Origin: Sphingomonadales bacterium
Lineage (GTDB): Bacteria; Pseudomonadota; Alphaproteobacteria; Sphingomonadales; Sphingomonadaceae
Assembly (NCBI GenBank): GCA_027489295.1
Contig: JAIYAA010000111.1
Location: forward strand, 1 to 11,097
Reading direction: 5' to 3'
Length of the DNA stretch: 11,097 nt
In this document: piece by piece, positions 1 through 6,816 of the stretch
How positions within the stretch are numbered: position 1 is the first letter of the stretch
Layout of the letters: each line of letters starts with the position of its first letter
The notes under the pieces: generated by a model
The model's input: only the letters and a program-made list of their open reading frames with translations
What the model was told of the DNA's origin: nothing
The model's database searches: none
Position numbers and translations under genes: made by a program

Positions 1-101
1 ACCTGCTTCACGCCCAGCACGCCCGCCATGCAGACCATGCCGCCATAGAGGATGGCGTAGACGAAGAGCGAGCGCGGGATGGCGAGCTTGGGGGTATCCA
101 T
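1..101 (-). CDS. Queuosine precursor transporter (VUT/YhhQ family), N-terminal fragment
   Basis: Only the first 33 codons are inside the window; the gene runs off the left edge. The reading begins MDTPKLAIPRSLFVY, then a hydrophobic stretch with YGGMVCMAGVLGVKQV. The RSLF...YGGM...AGVLG.KQV pattern is, from memory, the usual start of proteobacterial VUT-family proteins, inner-membrane importers of queuosine precursors (7-cyano- or 7-aminomethyl-7-deazaguanine) used for tRNA modification. The first membrane helix would start at about residue 12. The start is the only ATG giving this N-terminus. No Shine-Dalgarno sequence precedes it; instead a GCTAGCAC motif ends 7 bases before the A of the ATG, suggesting a leaderless message. 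The family call rests on about 30 residues, so it is good but not certain. Confidence 0.7.
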   Translation of the reverse strand, partial: MDTPKLAIPRSLFVYAILYGGMVCMAGVLGVKQ

Positions 102-107
102 CGCCGG

Positions 108-115
108 GTGCTAGC
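108..115 (-). promoter_or_regulatory. Candidate -10 element of the VUT transporter gene
   Basis: On the minus strand the sequence reads GCTAGCAC, matching 7 of 8 positions of the Caulobacter housekeeping -10 consensus GCTANAWC (consensus from memory). It ends 7 bases before the A of the ATG at 101, so transcription would begin at or next to the start codon. The -35 region (TTCCACC, complement of 130-136) is a poor match, so this rests mainly on the -10 box. Confidence 0.4.
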
Positions 116-139
116 GCCAAAGCGCGCGCGGTGGAAGAT

Positions 140-175
140 GCCGCGCGACCGCGGTCGTCCCGCGAACCGCGCGGC
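140..175 (-). terminator. GC-rich inverted repeat downstream of the GH43 gene
   Basis: GCCGCGC at 140-146 is the exact reverse complement of GCGCGGC at 169-175. Nested inside is a perfect 12-base palindrome, CGACCGCGGTCG (146-157). The structure sits 8 bases past the GH43 stop codon, where a terminator would be expected, and it precedes the next gene on the same strand. There is no U tract, so termination by this hairpin alone is uncertain. Confidence 0.4.
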
Positions 176-182
176 GCCGTCC

Positions 183-1310
183 TCAGTCCTTGAACGGCTT
201 CAGCGTCTCGATCGTGCCGTCCGGACGGAAGGTCAGTTCGGTGATCTTGGCCGAGCGCAGGTGGTTCTTATTCGTCAGCTGGGTGTCGTGGTACGCCAGA
301 TACCATTTGCCCTGGAACGCGAACACCGAGCCATGGCTGGTCCATCCCTGCACCGGCTCCAGGATGCGCCCGGCATAGGTGAACGGGCCATAGGGGCTCT
401 TGCCGACGGCATAGGCCAGGAAGTGCGTGTCCCCGGTCGAGTACATGTAGTAATATCTGCCGCCGCGCTTGAACGTCCAGGCCGCCTCGAAGAAGCGGCG
501 GTCATGGTCGCCGCCCAGCAGCGGCTTGCCCTTTTCGTCGAGGATCACCGCGTCGCGCAGCGGTTCGGCGAGGCTCTTCATGTCGGGCGCGAGGCGCGCG
601 ACCTTGCCGGTCAGCGCGGGCTGGTCGTCCTTCTTCAGGTCGGTATCGCCGCCGTTGGGGTCATATTTGCCGGTCGCCCAGCGCTGCAGCTGTCCGCCCC
701 AGATGCCGCCCAGATAGAGATAGCTCTGGCCGTCGTCGTCGGTGAAGACGGCGGGGTCCATCGAATAGCTGCCCTGAATCGGCTGCGGCTCGGCCTTGAA
801 CGGCCCCACCGGCGAGGTCGAGGTGGCGACGCCGATCCGGAACACGCCCTGCTTATCCTTGGCCGGGAAGTAGAGGTAATAGGTGCCGTTCTTGAACGCC
901 GCATCGGGCGCCCAGGCCTTTTCGGAGGCCCAGGGCACCTGCTTCAGGTCGAGCGCCACCGGGTGCACCGTCACCGGGCCGCCGGGGCGATCCATGCTCA
1001 GCACCTGATAGTCGTGCATCGCGTACTGGCTGCCGAGATCGTCGTCGGGAATGCCCATGTCGACGTCATGGCTGGGATACACATAGATCTTGCCGTCGAA
1101 CACGTGCGCGGACGGATCGGCGAAGAACAGGTCCGTGACCAGCGGCTGGGCAAGGAAGCGCTTGCCATCCGCGCTGAGGGGCTCCGCGGATGCGTTCGCC
1201 GGCGCGGCGGCGTTCGCCGCAGCCTCGTTCTGCGCCGGTTTGCCGGCCGAGCAGCCGGCCAGCAAGGCGATGGCGGCCACTGCCGTCGGAAGTTTCAGCG
1301 AAAGACGCAA
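183..1310 (-). CDS. Glycoside hydrolase family 43 lipoprotein (arabinofuranosidase/xylosidase-like)
   Basis: A 375-residue secreted glycosidase. The N-terminus (RLSLKLP, hydrophobic core, then LLAGC) is a lipoprotein signal peptide with Cys20 as lipidation site, followed by an Ala/Asn-rich linker to about residue 45. The rest is a single five-bladed beta-propeller. The three expected acidic residues of GH43 are visible: Asp65 in FADPSAHVF (general base), Asp185 in SMDPAVFTDDDG (pKa modulator) and Glu275 in FFEAAW (general acid); His326 in TSHGSV fits the propeller-centre His. Family members cleave arabinofuranosyl or xylosyl linkages of plant hemicellulose; which one cannot be read here. No carbohydrate-binding module is present. 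The start codon is TTG, chosen because it alone gives the signal peptide and has GAGAGGA 7 bases upstream; the nearest upstream ATG (1329) reaches a stop after four codons. The gene is read divergently from the M16 peptidase, with a LacI-type operator upstream. Confidence 0.88.
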   Translation of the reverse strand: MRLSLKLPTAVAAIALLAGCSAGKPAQNEAAANAAAPANASAEPLSADGKRFLAQPLVTDLFFADPSAHVFDGKIYVYPSHDVDMGIPDDDLGSQYAMHDYQVLSMDRPGGPVTVHPVALDLKQVPWASEKAWAPDAAFKNGTYYLYFPAKDKQGVFRIGVATSTSPVGPFKAEPQPIQGSYSMDPAVFTDDDGQSYLYLGGIWGGQLQRWATGKYDPNGGDTDLKKDDQPALTGKVARLAPDMKSLAEPLRDAVILDEKGKPLLGGDHDRRFFEAAWTFKRGGRYYYMYSTGDTHFLAYAVGKSPYGPFTYAGRILEPVQGWTSHGSVFAFQGKWYLAYHDTQLTNKNHLRSAKITELTFRPDGTIETLKPFKD

Positions 1311-1317
1311 CAGCCTA

Positions 1318-1324
1318 TCCTCTC
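1318..1324 (-). promoter_or_regulatory. Ribosome binding site fixing the GH43 TTG start
   Basis: The minus strand reads GAGAGGA, 7 bases before the TTG at 1310. It lies inside a four-codon mini-frame (ATG at 1329, stop TAG at 1317-1315), so the nearby ATG cannot be the GH43 start. Confidence 0.6.
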
Positions 1325-1354
1325 GTCATGTCCGGTGCAGCTTGTGCTGCTTGC

Positions 1355-1368
1355 CGGTAGCGCTACCA
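1355..1368 (-). promoter_or_regulatory. LacI-family (XylR-like) operator palindrome upstream of GH43
   Basis: GGTAGCGCTACC at 1356-1367 is a perfect 12-base palindrome with the central CG typical of LacI-family operators. Read towards the GH43 gene, the 14-mer is TGGTAGCGCTACCG, which agrees at 12 of 14 positions with the xyl-box TGGTAGCGCTAACA that I recall for XylR of Xanthomonas; similar sites control xylose genes in Caulobacter. It lies 45-58 bases upstream of the GH43 start, with a -35-like TTGCCC (complement of 1384-1389) on its far side, a position suited to repression. It is about 140 bases from the M16 start and is less likely to act there. No regulator gene is in the window. Confidence 0.6.
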
Positions 1369-1444
1369 TTCGTTCATGGCTTCGGGCAAGCCTTTGGGTG
1401 GCGCCCGGCAACCGCGATGCGCCACCGCCTTCCCCTCGGATTGC

Positions 1445-1472
1445 TTGCCGGACGTGCGCACGCGGCTATGGT
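1445..1472 (+). promoter_or_regulatory. Candidate promoter of the M16 peptidase gene
   Basis: TTGCCG (1445-1450) and TATGGT (1467-1472) are separated by 16 bases. In Caulobacter terms this is TTGCCGG - 13 bases - GCTATGGT, with a fair match to both boxes. It predicts a transcript start near 1479 and a leader of about 27 bases holding the GGGGGA ribosome binding site before the ATG at 1506. Confidence 0.45.
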
Positions 1473-1505
1473 GCGCCGTCACTTGCCTTGGGGGATTCCG
1501 CTTCG

Positions 1506-4343
1506 ATGCCGTCCATTCGTTTGCTCTGCAGCACCGCGCTGATCGCGCTGGCCGCGCCTGCCCTGCCCGCCTTTGCCCAGCAGGCCCCGGCCGGCGCGCC
1601 CGCGCCCGCGCCGCTCGCCACGCTCGTCGATCAGGTGAAGCTGCCCTATGAGCAGTTCACCCTCGCCAACGGGCTGCGGGTGATCGTCCATACCGATCGC
1701 AAGGCGCCGGTCGTGGCGCTTTCGGTGTGGTACGATGTCGGATCGAAGCACGAGCCCACCGGCAAGACCGGCTTCGCGCACCTGTTCGAGCATCTGATGT
1801 TCAACGGCTCGCAGAACGCCCCCGGCGATTTCTTCGAGCCGCTCAAGCAGGTCGGCGCGACCGATCTCAACGGCACCACCTATTATGATCGCACCAACTA
1901 TTTCGAGACGGTGCCCAAGCCGGCGCTGGAGCGTGCGCTGTTCCTCGAAAGCGATCGGATGGGCTGGCTCACCCCCGCCATCACGCAAGGCGTGCTCGAC
2001 GAGCAGCGCGGCGTCGTCCAGAACGAGAAGCGCCAGGGCGACAACCAGCCCTATGGCCTGGTGGAATATGCCCTCGCCGAAGGCCTGTTCGGCAGCGGCC
2101 CCTATGGCCATTCGGTGATCGGATCGATGGCCGATCTCGACAAGGCGAGTGTCGACGACGTCAAGGGCTGGTTCCGCGACCATTACGGCCCCAACAACGC
2201 GGTGCTTTCGCTCGCCGGCGACATCGATGCGGCCGAAGCCAGGCCGCTGGTCGAGAAATATTTCGGCCGCATCGCGCGCGGGCCGCAGAGCGCGCTGCCC
2301 AAGGTCACCATCCCCACCCTGCCCGCCGCGAAGACGGTGGTGCTCAAGGATAGCGTCCCCGCCGTCCAGATCACCCGCAACTGGGCGATCCCCGGCCTCA
2401 ACGATTCGGATGCCGCCGCGCTCGACGTGTTCGGCCAGGTGCTGGGCGGCCTCGCCAGCTCGCGGCTCGCCAACGCGCTGGTGCGCGAGGAAAAGCTGGC
2501 GGTGAGCGCCTATGCCTATGCCGAGACCTTCTCGCAGGCGGGCACCTTCACCATCGGCGTGACGCTGAAGCCGGGCGTCGACCCGGCGGTGGTCGACAAG
2601 CGGATCGACGCGATCCTCGCCGAGCTGATCGCCAAGGGCCCGACCGCGGACGAGGTGCAACGCGTCGCCACCACCAACGTCGCTGGCACGATTCGGGGCC
2701 TCCAGTCCGCCCGCGCCCAGGCCGCGACGCTGGCCGAGGGGCTGCTCTATTCGAACGACCCCGGCTTCTTCCGCAAGCGGATGGAGGAAGTGGCGAAGAT
2801 GACGCCGGCCAAGGCCCGCGCCGCCGCCGCCAAGTGGCTCACCCGCCCGGCGCTCACCATCCGCGTCGAGCCCGGCGAGCGGGAAGCCTATCAGGAGGCA
2901 GCCGCGGTCGCCCCCGCCAAGCCGGCGGCCGAGGAAGCGATCCCCAAGGGCGATCGCGGGCCGCTGCCCGACGTCGGCCCGATCCGCGACATCCGCTTCC
3001 CCACCGTCGAGCGCACCCGCCTCGCGAACGGCGTCGAGCTGGTCTACGCCCGCCAGACCGCGGTGCCGGTGACGCGCATGGTGCTCAGCTTCGATGCCGG
3101 CGCCACCGCCGATCCGGACGGCAAGCCCGGCACCCAGAACCTCACCCTCGCGCTGATGGACGAGGGCACCACCAGCCGCAATTCGATCGCGATCGCCGAG
3201 GCCAAGGAGCGGCTGGGCGCGGATATCGACAGCGGCAGCTCGGCCGATCGCACCTATCTCAGCCTGGGCGTGCCCAGCGCCAATCTGGCCGGCGGCGTCG
3301 AGCTGTTCGCCGACATCGTGCGTCACCCGGCCTTCGCGCCCGCGGAGGTCGAGCGGCTGCGCGCCACCACGCTCACCGCGATCCAGTTCGAGCTGAGCAA
3401 CCCCAGCGGTCTCGCCGGCCGCGCGCTGCCGGGCCTGCTCTACGGCCCGGCCAGCCCCTATGCGAAGCTGGCCAACGGCTCGGGAGACCCGGCCGTGGTC
3501 GCCAAGCTCGCCCGCGAAGAACTCGTCGCCTTCCACCATGCCTGGATCCGGCCGGACAAGGCCAAGGTATTCGTGGTCAGCGACCTGCCGCTGGCGCAGG
3601 TGAAGGCCGCGCTCGACGCGCGCTTCAGCGACTGGAAGGGCGAAGGCCCCGCCGGCACCAAGGCGTTCGCGAACAAGCCGCAACAGGCGTCCCCGCGCAT
3701 CGTGCTGGTCGATCGGCCGAACTCGCCGCAGTCGCTGATCGTCGCCGCGCAGATGACCCCGCTCGATCCGACCAGCGACCTGCTCGTCGCGGTCACCGCC
3801 AACCAGGTGCTGGGCGGCGGCTTCCTGTCGCGCATCAACATGGACCTGCGCGAGGCGCGGCACTGGTCCTACGGCGCCGGCGGCGGGTTCAACTGGCTCG
3901 AACACGCCGTACCCTATGCGGTGAACGCACCCGTCCAGGCGGACCGGACCGGCGACTCTATCAAGGCGATCCGCGACGACGTCCGCGGCTTCCTCACCAC
4001 CAGCGGCGTGACCCCGGCCGAGCTCACCCGCGAGATCACCGGCAGCACCCGCGAACTGGCCGGGCGATTCGAAACCGCCAACGCGGTGCTCGGCGCGATG
4101 CAGCAGAACGACATCCGCCACCGCGCCGACGATTATTACGACAGCATCGCGCAAAAATATCGTGCGCTGACGGCGGCCCAGCTTGACGCTGCGGCACGCG
4201 GGGCACTGGACGTCGATCGCTTCGTTTGGGTCGTGGTGGGCGATGCCGCCAAGGTCCGCCCGCAGCTTGACAGCCTTGGCCTGCCTGTCGAGGTGATCAG
4301 CGCGGCCTCGCTGGCGGGGAAGACCCCGCCGGCGGCCAAGTAA
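1506..4343 (+). CDS. Periplasmic M16 family zinc metallopeptidase (two-domain, pitrilysin/PqqL-like)
   Basis: A 945-residue exported insulinase/pitrilysin-family peptidase. Residues 1-24 (MPSIRLL, hydrophobic core, PAFA before QQ) form a Sec signal peptide, followed by an Ala/Pro-rich spacer. The first M16 unit starts near residue 50 (FTLANGLRVIVHTD) and carries the inverted zinc motif HLFEH (His92, Glu95 catalytic, His96); Glu174 in VVQNEKR is the third zinc ligand at the usual distance. An M16_C-type domain follows from about 205. After an Ala/Pro/Glu linker (about 464-490), a second M16 pair begins at about 498; where HxxEH would be it reads TQNLTLALMDEG, so this half is inactive and closes the substrate chamber, as is usual in the family. 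It should degrade peptides in the periplasm. The ATG at 1506 was chosen because it gives the signal peptide and follows GGGGGA; the frame stays open upstream only because it is antisense to GH43. The next gene begins 25 bases downstream, so co-transcription is likely. Confidence 0.9.
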   Translation: MPSIRLLCSTALIALAAPALPAFAQQAPAGAPAPAPLATLVDQVKLPYEQFTLANGLRVIVHTDRKAPVVALSVWYDVGSKHEPTGKTGFAHLFEHLMFNGSQNAPGDFFEPLKQVGATDLNGTTYYDRTNYFETVPKPALERALFLESDRMGWLTPAITQGVLDEQRGVVQNEKRQGDNQPYGLVEYALAEGLFGSGPYGHSVIGSMADLDKASVDDVKGWFRDHYGPNNAVLSLAGDIDAAEARPLVEKYFGRIARGPQSALPKVTIPTLPAAKTVVLKDSVPAVQITRNWAIPGLNDSDAAALDVFGQVLGGLASSRLANALVREEKLAVSAYAYAETFSQAGTFTIGVTLKPGVDPAVVDKRIDAILAELIAKGPTADEVQRVATTNVAGTIRGLQSARAQAATLAEGLLYSNDPGFFRKRMEEVAKMTPAKARAAAAKWLTRPALTIRVEPGEREAYQEAAAVAPAKPAAEEAIPKGDRGPLPDVGPIRDIRFPTVERTRLANGVELVYARQTAVPVTRMVLSFDAGATADPDGKPGTQNLTLALMDEGTTSRNSIAIAEAKERLGADIDSGSSADRTYLSLGVPSANLAGGVELFADIVRHPAFAPAEVERLRATTLTAIQFELSNPSGLAGRALPGLLYGPASPYAKLANGSGDPAVVAKLAREELVAFHHAWIRPDKAKVFVVSDLPLAQVKAALDARFSDWKGEGPAGTKAFANKPQQASPRIVLVDRPNSPQSLIVAAQMTPLDPTSDLLVAVTANQVLGGGFLSRINMDLREARHWSYGAGGGFNWLEHAVPYAVNAPVQADRTGDSIKAIRDDVRGFLTTSGVTPAELTREITGSTRELAGRFETANAVLGAMQQNDIRHRADDYYDSIAQKYRALTAAQLDAAARGALDVDRFVWVVVGDAAKVRPQLDSLGLPVEVISAASLAGKTPPAAK

Positions 4344-4368
4344 CCAGGTTAACGCAGGAGAGACCCAA

Positions 4369-4668
4369 ATGGCGAATGTGGATGGCAACTGGAACACCGT
4401 GACCAAGTCGCCGCTGGGCGACCAGCAGGCGACGCTCACCGTCGCCAGCAACGGCGACAGCTTCACCGGCAGCTTCAACGGCGCGATGGGCCAGACCGAG
4501 ATCAAGGACGGCAGGGTCAGCGGTGATACGCTCCACTGGTCGCTCGACATCTCGGTGCCGATGCCGATGACGCTCACCTGCGAGGCGACCGTGACCGGCG
4601 ACGCGATCGAAGGCACCGTGACCGCGGGCGCGTTCGGCAGCTTCCCGATCACCGGCACGCGGGCGTAA
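4369..4668 (+). CDS. Conserved hypothetical protein, small beta-rich
   Basis: A 99-residue protein with no signal peptide or membrane segment. It consists of short alternating hydrophobic/polar runs with Gly, Thr and Ser turns (for example DSFTGSFNGAMG, GRVSGDTLHWSL, TVTGDAIEGTVT, AFGSFPITGTRA), which suggests an all-beta, lipocalin- or barrel-like fold. Similar short proteins beginning MAN..G.W..V..SP.GDQ and ending AGAFGSFP..GTRA are familiar from sphingomonads and other bacteria, but I know of no assigned function. A good ribosome binding site (GGAGAG, 4357-4362) lies 6 bases before the ATG. The 25-base gap after the M16 stop, with no terminator between, suggests a shared message; two GC-rich hairpins follow the gene. 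There is one Cys (in TLTCEATV). I see no catalytic motif and assign no function. Confidence 0.85.
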   Translation: MANVDGNWNTVTKSPLGDQQATLTVASNGDSFTGSFNGAMGQTEIKDGRVSGDTLHWSLDISVPMPMTLTCEATVTGDAIEGTVTAGAFGSFPITGTRA

Positions 4669-4682
4669 CGCTCCGCTAAAAT

Positions 4683-4702
4683 CCTCCCCTGCAAGGGGGA
4701 GG
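4683..4702 (+). terminator. GC-rich hairpin after the 99-residue gene
   Basis: CCTCCCC (4683-4689) pairs perfectly with GGGGAGG (4696-4702) across a 6-base loop. It begins 15 bases past the stop codon at 4668. No U run follows. It is the first of two adjacent stem-loops sharing the CCTCCC/GGGAGG motif. Confidence 0.5.
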
Positions 4703-4712
4703 TCCGCTAGTT

Positions 4713-4734
4713 CCCCTCCCGCTCGCGGGAGGGG
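4713..4734 (+). terminator. Second GC-rich hairpin (CCCCTCCCGC / GCGGGAGGGG)
   Basis: A perfect 10-bp inverted repeat, CCCCTCCCGC (4713-4722) and GCGGGAGGGG (4725-4734), around the two bases TC. Together with 4683-4702 it lies between the 99-residue gene and the ester hydrolase gene. It may act as a terminator or be a copy of a dispersed palindromic repeat; a similar sequence recurs at 6745-6766. Confidence 0.5.
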
Positions 4735-4842
4735 GCACGCAGGCTGGAAGCGCCGGCTGCTCAACTTCCCCCACGGCCCATTTACATTCCCGCCCGGTCC
4801 GGCATCCTCCGCCGCACCATCACCCTGGGGGGACTCGATATC

Positions 4843-6735
4843 ATGCGCCGCTGGCTCACCGCCGCTTCCATTCTCGCGACCCTGAGCGTCGCGCCTGCCG
4901 CTGCGCAGACCTCCGTCGACGAGCGCCCCGCCGCCGCCACCCTGCCCAGCACGGAATGGGACCATGACCGGATCGTCGTCGACATACCGATGCGCGACGG
5001 CGTCAAGCTCCACACCGTCATCCTGGTGCCCAAGGGCGCCAAGGGCGCAGCCATCCTGCTTACCCGCACGCCCTACAATGCCGAGGCGCTGACCGGCAAC
5101 GTGAAGAGCGGCCGCATCGCCGCCGCGCTGGACGGCTACGATAATGCCGCCGACGTGATCGCGGCGGGGGGCTATATCCGCGTGATCCAGGACGTGCGCG
5201 GCAAATATGGCTCGCAGGGCGTCTACATGATGAACCCGGCGCTGGCCCACACCCGCTGGAACCCCACCGACACCGACGATTCCACCGACGCCTATGACAC
5301 GATCGACTGGCTGGTGAAGAACCTGCCGCAATCGAACGGCAAGGTCGGCGTGATCGGCATCTCCTATGACGGCTTCACCTCGCTGATGCCGCTGATCCAC
5401 CCGCATCCGGCGCTGGCGGTGGCGGTGCCGATGAACCCGATGGTCGATGGCTGGCGCGGCGACGACTGGTTCCACAACGGCGCGTTCCGCCAGACCAACC
5501 TGCCCTATATCTGGGAGCAGGACGCCACCCGCGACAATGGCAGCCCCTGGGTCTCCAACTATTACGACGATTACGCGCTCTACATGGCGGGCGGATCGGC
5601 CGGCGCGCTGGCGAAGGCGCACGGGCTGGAGCAGACCGGATTCTGGCGCAAGATCCTCGAGCATACCGCCTATGACGCCTTCTGGTCCGATCAGGCGATG
5701 GACAAGGTGCTCGCCGCCCAGCCGCTCACCGTGCCGGTGATGCTGGTCCACTCGCTGTGGGACCAGGAGGATATCTACGGCGCCCCCGCGGTCTATGCCG
5801 CGCTCAAGGACAAGCCCGAGGCGGCGGGCCGGCTGTTCCTCACCATGGGCCCGTGGTGGCACGGCATGGCGATCGCCGAGGGCAGCGGCATCGCCGGCAT
5901 GACCTGGGACCAGGACACCGCCAAATGGTGGCGCTGGCACGTGCTCGCCCCGTTTCTTTCGCACTTCCTCAAGGGCACGCCGATGGACGTGGCGCCCGTC
6001 ACCGCCTTCCAGAGCGGCGCCAACGAATGGCAGCGCCTGCCCGGCTGGCCCGCCGCCCCGGCCGCGACCAAGCTGTTCCTGCAGCCCGAGGGCAAGCTGG
6101 GCTTCACCGCGCCGGGCGGGAAGACGGCGACCGAGGACTATGTCTCCGATCCCGCCCATCCGGTCACCTTCGTGCCGCGCCCGGTGCAGGCGGTCGGCTA
6201 TGAGGGCGATCACTGGACCGCCTGGCTCGCCACCGACCAGCGCCCCGTCTCCAGCCGGCCGGACGTGCTGACCTTCACCACCGATCCGCTCACCGCCCCG
6301 GTGACGATCGCCGGCCAGCCGATGGTCCACCTCAATGCCGCGACCAGCGGGACGGACAGCGATTGGGTGGTCAAGCTGATCGACGTGTACCCCGAGCAGA
6401 TGCCGGTCCACCGCGCCCAGGGCGGCTACCAGTTCGCGGTGGCGATGGACATTTTCCGCGGCCGCTACCGGGAATCGCTGGCGACGCCGAAGCCGATCCC
6501 GGCGAACAAGCCGCTCGACTACAGCTTCGCGCTGCCCCAGGCCAACCACGTCTTCCTGCCGGGCCACCGCATCATGGTGCAGGTCCAGTCGAGCTGGTTC
6601 CCGCTCTACGACCGCAACCCGCAGACCTTCGTGCCCAACATCCTGCTCGCCAAGCCCGGTGACTATGTGAAGGCGACGCAGAAGGTGACGGTGGCCGGCC
6701 CCGATGCCAGCTATATCGCGCTGCCGGTGAAATAG
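4843..6735 (+). CDS. Alpha-amino-acid ester hydrolase (CocE/NonD family)
   Basis: A 630-residue exported serine hydrolase of the CocE/NonD (X-Pro dipeptidyl-peptidase S15-like) family. Residues 1-21 are a Sec signal peptide (MRRWLTAAS...APAAA before Q). The alpha/beta-hydrolase core carries the catalytic triad Ser174 (GISYDG), Asp307 (LWDQED) and His340 (GPWWHG); a jelly-roll domain follows from about residue 400. Asp208 (GDDWF), Glu309 and Asp310 (WDQED) form the carboxylate cluster that binds the substrate alpha-amino group and separates true alpha-amino-acid ester hydrolases (EC 3.1.1.43) from cocaine esterases. From memory, these numbers coincide with those of the Xanthomonas citri enzyme. 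Such enzymes cleave and transfer alpha-amino acyl groups of esters and of beta-lactams such as ampicillin and cephalexin, in the periplasm. A GGGGGGA ribosome binding site (4827-4833) lies 9 bases before the ATG. I see only a poor promoter (TTTACAT near 4781-4787). Hairpins flank the gene, so it is probably its own unit. Confidence 0.9.
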   Translation: MRRWLTAASILATLSVAPAAAQTSVDERPAAATLPSTEWDHDRIVVDIPMRDGVKLHTVILVPKGAKGAAILLTRTPYNAEALTGNVKSGRIAAALDGYDNAADVIAAGGYIRVIQDVRGKYGSQGVYMMNPALAHTRWNPTDTDDSTDAYDTIDWLVKNLPQSNGKVGVIGISYDGFTSLMPLIHPHPALAVAVPMNPMVDGWRGDDWFHNGAFRQTNLPYIWEQDATRDNGSPWVSNYYDDYALYMAGGSAGALAKAHGLEQTGFWRKILEHTAYDAFWSDQAMDKVLAAQPLTVPVMLVHSLWDQEDIYGAPAVYAALKDKPEAAGRLFLTMGPWWHGMAIAEGSGIAGMTWDQDTAKWWRWHVLAPFLSHFLKGTPMDVAPVTAFQSGANEWQRLPGWPAAPAATKLFLQPEGKLGFTAPGGKTATEDYVSDPAHPVTFVPRPVQAVGYEGDHWTAWLATDQRPVSSRPDVLTFTTDPLTAPVTIAGQPMVHLNAATSGTDSDWVVKLIDVYPEQMPVHRAQGGYQFAVAMDIFRGRYRESLATPKPIPANKPLDYSFALPQANHVFLPGHRIMVQVQSSWFPLYDRNPQTFVPNILLAKPGDYVKATQKVTVAGPDASYIALPVK

Positions 6736-6744
6736 CGGGCCCGC

Positions 6745-6766
6745 CCTCCCCCCGCCCGGGGGGAGG
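6745..6766 (+). terminator. GC-rich hairpin after the ester hydrolase gene
   Basis: CCTCCCCCCG (6745-6754) is the exact reverse complement of CGGGGGGAGG (6757-6766), a 10-bp stem with the loop CC. It starts 9 bases after the TAG at 6733-6735 and lies just before the ptrB promoter. There is no T tract. It resembles the hairpins at 4683-4734. Confidence 0.5.
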
Positions 6767-6782
6767 ATCTGCGGCCGAGGGC

Positions 6783-6810
6783 TTGCCCAGCCCCCGCGAC
6801 TTCCTACAAC
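6783..6810 (+). promoter_or_regulatory. Promoter of ptrB giving a likely leaderless mRNA
   Basis: TTGCCC (6783-6788) and TACAAC (6805-6810) are 16 bases apart. The extended -10, CCTACAAC, fits 7 of 8 positions of the Caulobacter consensus GCTANAWC. The -10 box ends 6 bases before the ATG at 6817, so transcription should begin at or beside the start codon. No Shine-Dalgarno sequence is present. Confidence 0.55.
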
Positions 6811-6816
6811 ATCCCC

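Noticed and set aside
1337..1350. Small inverted repeat GCAGC-TTGT-GCTGC in the GH43 leader
   Set aside because: A 5-bp stem of this size is expected by chance in GC-rich DNA, and no riboswitch-like structure surrounds it.
108..1505. Upstream extension of the M16 frame
   Set aside because: This part is antisense to the GH43 gene; the signal peptide, promoter and ribosome binding site place the start at 1506.
2834..4186. 450-codon plus-strand frame inside the M16 gene in another phase
   Set aside because: Arg/Ala/Gly-rich frame-shifted reading of the M16 C-terminal half, with no domain.
1479..4694. A roughly 1,070-codon minus-strand frame antisense to the M16 peptidase
   Set aside because: Same type of shadow: repetitive Gly/Arg/Ala composition, no recognisable domain, and the plus strand encodes a clear M16 enzyme.
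4761..4790. Possible promoter TTCCCC / TTACAT for the ester hydrolase
   Set aside because: The spacer is only 10 bases and both boxes are weak; not annotated as a promoter.
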